In this document: in pieces, positions 61,164 to 64,000 of the stretch
Numbering within the stretch: position 1 is the first letter of the stretch
Layout: every line of letters starts with the position of its first letter
Assembly (NCBI GenBank): GCA_934444645.1
Contig: CAKSCV010000001.1
Location: 186,001 to 250,000, forward strand
DNA from: an uncultured Eubacteriales bacterium
GTDB lineage: Bacteria; Bacillota; Clostridia; Oscillospirales; CAG-382
DNA: 64,000 bases
Reading direction: 5' to 3'
Notes under the pieces: generated by a model
Database searches by the model: none
What the model saw: only the letters and a program-made list of their open reading frames with translations
What the model was told of the DNA's origin: nothing
Translations under genes and position numbers: made by a program

Positions 61164-61907
61164 TTAACATGTAATCCCACCGTCAACCGCCAAAACCTGA
61201 CCGGTGATATACCCGGAATCCTCATGCGCCAAAAACGCTGCGGCGTGTGCCACCTCGTACGGCTTCCCGATGCGGCCGACCGGGATCTCTTCAATGAATG
61301 CGGCGGTGTCCTCCGGCGAAACATTGCGGTTCATGGGCGTATCGATAAAGCCGGGTGCCAGTGCGTTGACCGTTATTCCGGAGAGTGCAAGCTCTTTGGC
61401 AAGTGCTTTGGTGAAGCCGATCAGAGCCGCTTTGGAGGCAGAGTAGGGAACTTCACAAGACGCACCGCAAATGCCCCACATCGAAGAAATATGGATGATG
61501 CGTCCCCATTTTTGCGCTACCATGGCACAAAGCGCACGTTTGGAGCACAGATAGGCGGAATCCATATTGACGGCAAACATATGCCGCCAATCGGTTTCGG
61601 TCACATCGCAAAGCATTTTGATCTGCGAAATTCCGGCATTGTTGATGAGAATATCCACCTGCCCGAACGCAGCTTCTGCTTGTGCAAACAGTGATTCCAC
61701 CGCATTTGCGTCGCTAACATCCGCGCACACGCATAGAACCTGTGCACTGTTTTGCTTGAGTGTTTCAGCAAGTGCCAGTGCCTGCTTTTCGCTTGTACGG
61801 TAGTTGAGGACGATGTTATAGCCAAGCGCGGCAAACTTTTCGGCACAGGCCGCACCGATTCCGCGCGCCGCACCGGTGATCAAAACGGTTTTTCTCGTGT
61901 TTTTCAT
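61164..61907 (-). CDS. Short-chain dehydrogenase/reductase (FabG-like)
   Basis: A 247-residue SDR: cofactor motif LITGAARGIGAACAEK, NNAGIS, and the catalytic Ser (ISSMWG), Tyr and Lys (YSASKAA) are all present, as is PGFIDTPMN. It resembles FabG-type 3-oxoacyl-ACP reductases, but its place after tatD, not in a fatty-acid cluster, leaves the substrate open. The start overlaps the tatD stop as ATGA. It is the last gene of metG-tatD-SDR. Confidence 0.9.
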   Translation of the reverse strand: MKNTRKTVLITGAARGIGAACAEKFAALGYNIVLNYRTSEKQALALAETLKQNSAQVLCVCADVSDANAVESLFAQAEAAFGQVDILINNAGISQIKMLCDVTETDWRHMFAVNMDSAYLCSKRALCAMVAQKWGRIIHISSMWGICGASCEVPYSASKAALIGFTKALAKELALSGITVNALAPGFIDTPMNRNVSPEDTAAFIEEIPVGRIGKPYEVAHAAAFLAHEDSGYITGQVLAVDGGITC

Positions 61908-62731
61908 ATTTCGACCGACTTTCTCAAAACCTTTCCGGTTTCATCGATTCGGTAAAAACGGCAGGCGTTGCGGTAGGTCAGTTCACAGAACTCTTCCCGT
62001 GAAATGCCCAAGCAATCGGACGCCTTTTCGGCGGTATACAGCATATAATCCGAGCGGTTCAGCTTGCCGCGGAAGGGAACAGGCGCAAGATACGGGCAAT
62101 CTGTCTCCATGAGAATGCGCTCTCTTGCGTCGGGCGCAAGCTCGTCAAGCCGCGTAACGATATCGACAATTTTCTTTGCGTTATTAAAGGTCAAAACGCC
62201 GTTGACCGAAATACAATATCCCATTTTCAGGACCTGCTTTGCCATTTCAAAGCTGCCGCTGAAGCTGTGAACCACACCGGTGACCGACGGATAGCGTGCA
62301 AGAATATCGAAAGTATCCTCGTGTGCTTCTCTGTCGTGAATGACCACCGGGACATCTAACTTTGCAGCGAGCTGCATTTGGGCGTCAAAGCAGAGCTTTT
62401 GTTCCTTTTTGTCTTCTTTGCCGTAGTGGTAATCAAGTCCGATTTCACCGATTGCCACGACTTTTTCGCAAGAGCGGTACAGGCTTTCGAGCTGTTGTAG
62501 CCAATCTGCGTTCTGCATATCGCGCACCGCGTCGGACGGGTGCACACCGACAGAAGAGTAGACAAAATCGTGTGTTTCGGCAAGACGCACAGAAGCCCTG
62601 CTTGTGGCAAGGCTTGAGGCGATATTGGTGATTTTTTCGACGCCGCTTGCGTGAACCTCGGCAAGGATCCGTTCGGTTTCACCGTCAAAGTGTGCGTCGT
62701 CATAGTGAGCGTGTGAGTCGAATAAATGCAT
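61904..62731 (-). CDS. tatD: TatD-family metal-dependent hydrolase (DNase)
   Basis: A 275-residue protein starting at the Met at 62731 (AAGG 7 bases upstream); two codons more are possible. FDSHAHYDD (HxH metal site) at the N-terminus, AIGEIGLDYHY (Glu), VVIHDREAHED, VVHSFSGSFEMAKQ and METDCPYLAPVP are the family motifs. It acts in DNA repair/turnover as a 3'-5' DNase in other bacteria. It follows metG by 10 bases, a common order in Firmicutes. Confidence 0.94.
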   Translation of the reverse strand: MHLFDSHAHYDDAHFDGETERILAEVHASGVEKITNIASSLATSRASVRLAETHDFVYSSVGVHPSDAVRDMQNADWLQQLESLYRSCEKVVAIGEIGLDYHYGKEDKKEQKLCFDAQMQLAAKLDVPVVIHDREAHEDTFDILARYPSVTGVVHSFSGSFEMAKQVLKMGYCISVNGVLTFNNAKKIVDIVTRLDELAPDARERILMETDCPYLAPVPFRGKLNRSDYMLYTAEKASDCLGISREEFCELTYRNACRFYRIDETGKVLRKSVEI

Positions 62732-62740
62732 AGGCATACC

Positions 62741-64000
62741 TTATCGAATCACCGTGCCGGGCCTTACCGAATCGTCTAAGAACGATACGACAATGCCGTT
62801 TTCCGTGCCGGCAGCAAGCAGCATACCGTTGCTTTCCACGCCGCGTAGTTTTGCCGGCTTTAAGTTAGAGACGAGTATGACCTTTTTTCCGATCAGCTCC
62901 TCCGGCTTGTAGCTTGCGGCAATGCCCGAAACGATCTGACGTTTGCCTTCGCCGTCGTCGGCAATAATCTTTAACAACTTATCGGATTTCGGCACGGGTT
63001 CACATTCGAGAATCTGCGCGCAGATCAGGCGAACCTTGAGAAAATCTTCAATGCCGATTTCGGTAATTTCCGGCTCTTCGGCTTTCTTTTCATCTTTCTT
63101 GGCAGCCTTATCAGCCTTTTCGGCGGCTTTGCGGTCAGCCTCTAATTTTGCCATGAATTCCTTTTCGTCGATACGCATAAAGAGGGGCGTCGGCGCGGGA
63201 TTGACACGGCTGCCGTCGGCATATTCGTGTCCGAATTCGGAAGCACTTTTCCAATTTTCAAGTGACAGCTTTTCGGCGTTTTCGGGATGCGTTAATTCGC
63301 TCATGATCTTTTCAGCCGATTCCGGAATAAACGGATAGAGCATAACGGCGCAAACACGAATACCTTCGATAAGGTTATACAGTACCGTTCCGAGACGCTC
63401 CTTCTTGGTTTCATCCTTGGCGAGTGCCCACGGCATGGTTTCGTCGATATACTTGTTTAAGCGGCGTAAAACCGTCATAATTTCATCGGTTGCTTCGGCA
63501 ATGTGGAGCGTTTCCATTTTTTCCGTTGTGCGCGCGAAGCCGTCGCAGATGACCGAAACCAATTCCTCGTCGAGCGGCTCTTTGCAGGTCGGCTTTTGAA
63601 TGACGCCGTCAAAATATTTATTGACCATGGCAACCGTGCGGTTGACAAGATTTCCTAAAGTATTGACAAGGTCGGCGTTGATTTTGGAAACAAGCATTTC
63701 GTAGGTAATGCTTCCGTCGTTCAAGAACGGCATTTCCGCCAGCACATAGTAGCGCACCGCGTCGGTGCCTAAAAGATCGGCAAGATAGTCGGCATACATA
63801 ACGTTTCCGCGCGATTTGGACATTTTATCCATACCGGAAAGCAGCCACGGGTGACCAAAGATCTGCTTGGGCAGCGGCTCGCCGAGTGCCATCAGAATGA
63901 CCGGCCAATAAATCGTGTGGAAGCGGAGAATATCCTTGCCGATGATCTGCAGGTCTGCCGGCCAGTATTTTTTATAAAGCTCACCCTTTTCGTCAATGTC
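62741..64000 (-). CDS. metG: Methionyl-tRNA synthetase (5' end outside the window)
   Basis: The frame is open to base 64000, giving the C-terminal 420 residues of a protein of about 650. Visible are WPADLQIIGKDILRFH, FGHPWLLSGMDKMSKSRGN (class I KMSKS loop), and the helical anticodon-binding domain. A Lys/Ala/Glu-rich linker (AEKADKAAKKDEKKAEEPE) and a C-terminal EMAP/Trbp111-type tRNA-binding domain (IGIEDFLKVRLICAQIL, SNLKPAKLRGVESNGMLLA) end the protein. It attaches Met to tRNA-Met. The stop lies 10 bases before tatD. Confidence 0.95.
   Translation of the reverse strand, partial: DIDEKGELYKKYWPADLQIIGKDILRFHTIYWPVILMALGEPLPKQIFGHPWLLSGMDKMSKSRGNVMYADYLADLLGTDAVRYYVLAEMPFLNDGSITYEMLVSKINADLVNTLGNLVNRTVAMVNKYFDGVIQKPTCKEPLDEELVSVICDGFARTTEKMETLHIAEATDEIMTVLRRLNKYIDETMPWALAKDETKKERLGTVLYNLIEGIRVCAVMLYPFIPESAEKIMSELTHPENAEKLSLENWKSASEFGHEYADGSRVNPAPTPLFMRIDEKEFMAKLEADRKAAEKADKAAKKDEKKAEEPEITEIGIEDFLKVRLICAQILECEPVPKSDKLLKIIADDGEGKRQIVSGIAASYKPEELIGKKVILVSNLKPAKLRGVESNGMLLAAGTENGIVVSFLDDSVRPGTVIR

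Overview
The window looks like a chromosome segment of a spore-forming, low-to-mid GC Firmicute of class Clostridia, probably an anaerobic, host-associated and perhaps uncultured lineage. The evidence is a dipicolinate synthase pair (spoVFA/spoVFB), a SpoIID-type protein, the order phoH-ybeY-era-recO, a T-box leader before an indirect Asn/Gln-tRNA pathway, strong AGGAGG ribosome sites and TTGACA-17-TATAAT promoters. Gene content is continuous and mostly core metabolism; accessory material is small and concentrated at about 49.8-54.6 kb. The species cannot be named from the sequence alone.

1-11.9 kb (+): a carbohydrate ABC-import locus. It has a very large substrate-binding protein (5' end outside the window), one permease pair, a secreted beta-propeller/TPR/Yip1 membrane protein, a 1001-residue secreted DUF5696-type protein and a second permease pair, closed by a terminator. 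No ATPase is present, so a shared MsmX-type ATPase is presumed. 11.9-15.6 kb: a formyltransferase-fold protein (+), then a DUF1643 protein and a translationally coupled trio (unknown lipid-anchored or membrane protein, tiny membrane protein, SpoIID) on the minus strand. 15.7-17.5 kb: an XRE-ADP-ribosylglycohydrolase fusion behind two nearly identical promoter/operator cassettes.

17.6-23.9 kb (-): phoH, a fused ybeY-era gene, recO, ppa and mutS2, an RNA/ribosome and DNA maintenance operon. 24-25.5 kb (+): spoVFA-spoVFB. 25.6-30.9 kb (+): a T-box riboswitch whose specifier region contains overlapping GAA and AAC triplets, followed by an aspS-gatC gene fusion, gatA and gatB. Together they should charge tRNA-Asn (and probably tRNA-Gln) indirectly, with the synthetase tethered to the amidotransferase. 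31-36.3 kb (+): a MATE exporter, an aminotransferase, purB and an esterase.

36.3-46 kb (-): a peptide-use island: pepD, an Xaa-Pro peptidase, oppB-C-D-F, oppA and pepT, covering uptake and cytosolic hydrolysis of peptides. 46.2-49.8 kb: a HAD nucleotidase, an unknown barrel-like protein and a DMT transporter. 49.8-54.6 kb: two phage-derived remnants (a decayed MuF/polyvalent-type reading frame and an intact orphan capsid-like gene), each lying on the 3' side of a tRNA gene (Val-GAC, Ser-GGA), with chromosomal genes between them. 54.9-56.2 kb: rpsF-ssb-rpsR. 56.2-64 kb: an RluA-family pseudouridine synthase lacking a normal start codon, a Gfo/Idh/MocA oxidoreductase, a polysaccharide-type flippase, gapA, and the operon metG (cut by the window edge)-tatD-SDR.

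The most noteworthy items are the aspS-gatC fusion with its dual-codon T-box, the ybeY-era fusion, the XRE-ADP-ribosylglycohydrolase with duplicated promoters, the orphan capsid gene behind a second, unrelated pair of duplicated promoters, and the two-permease-pair sugar locus with two uncharacterised secreted partners.
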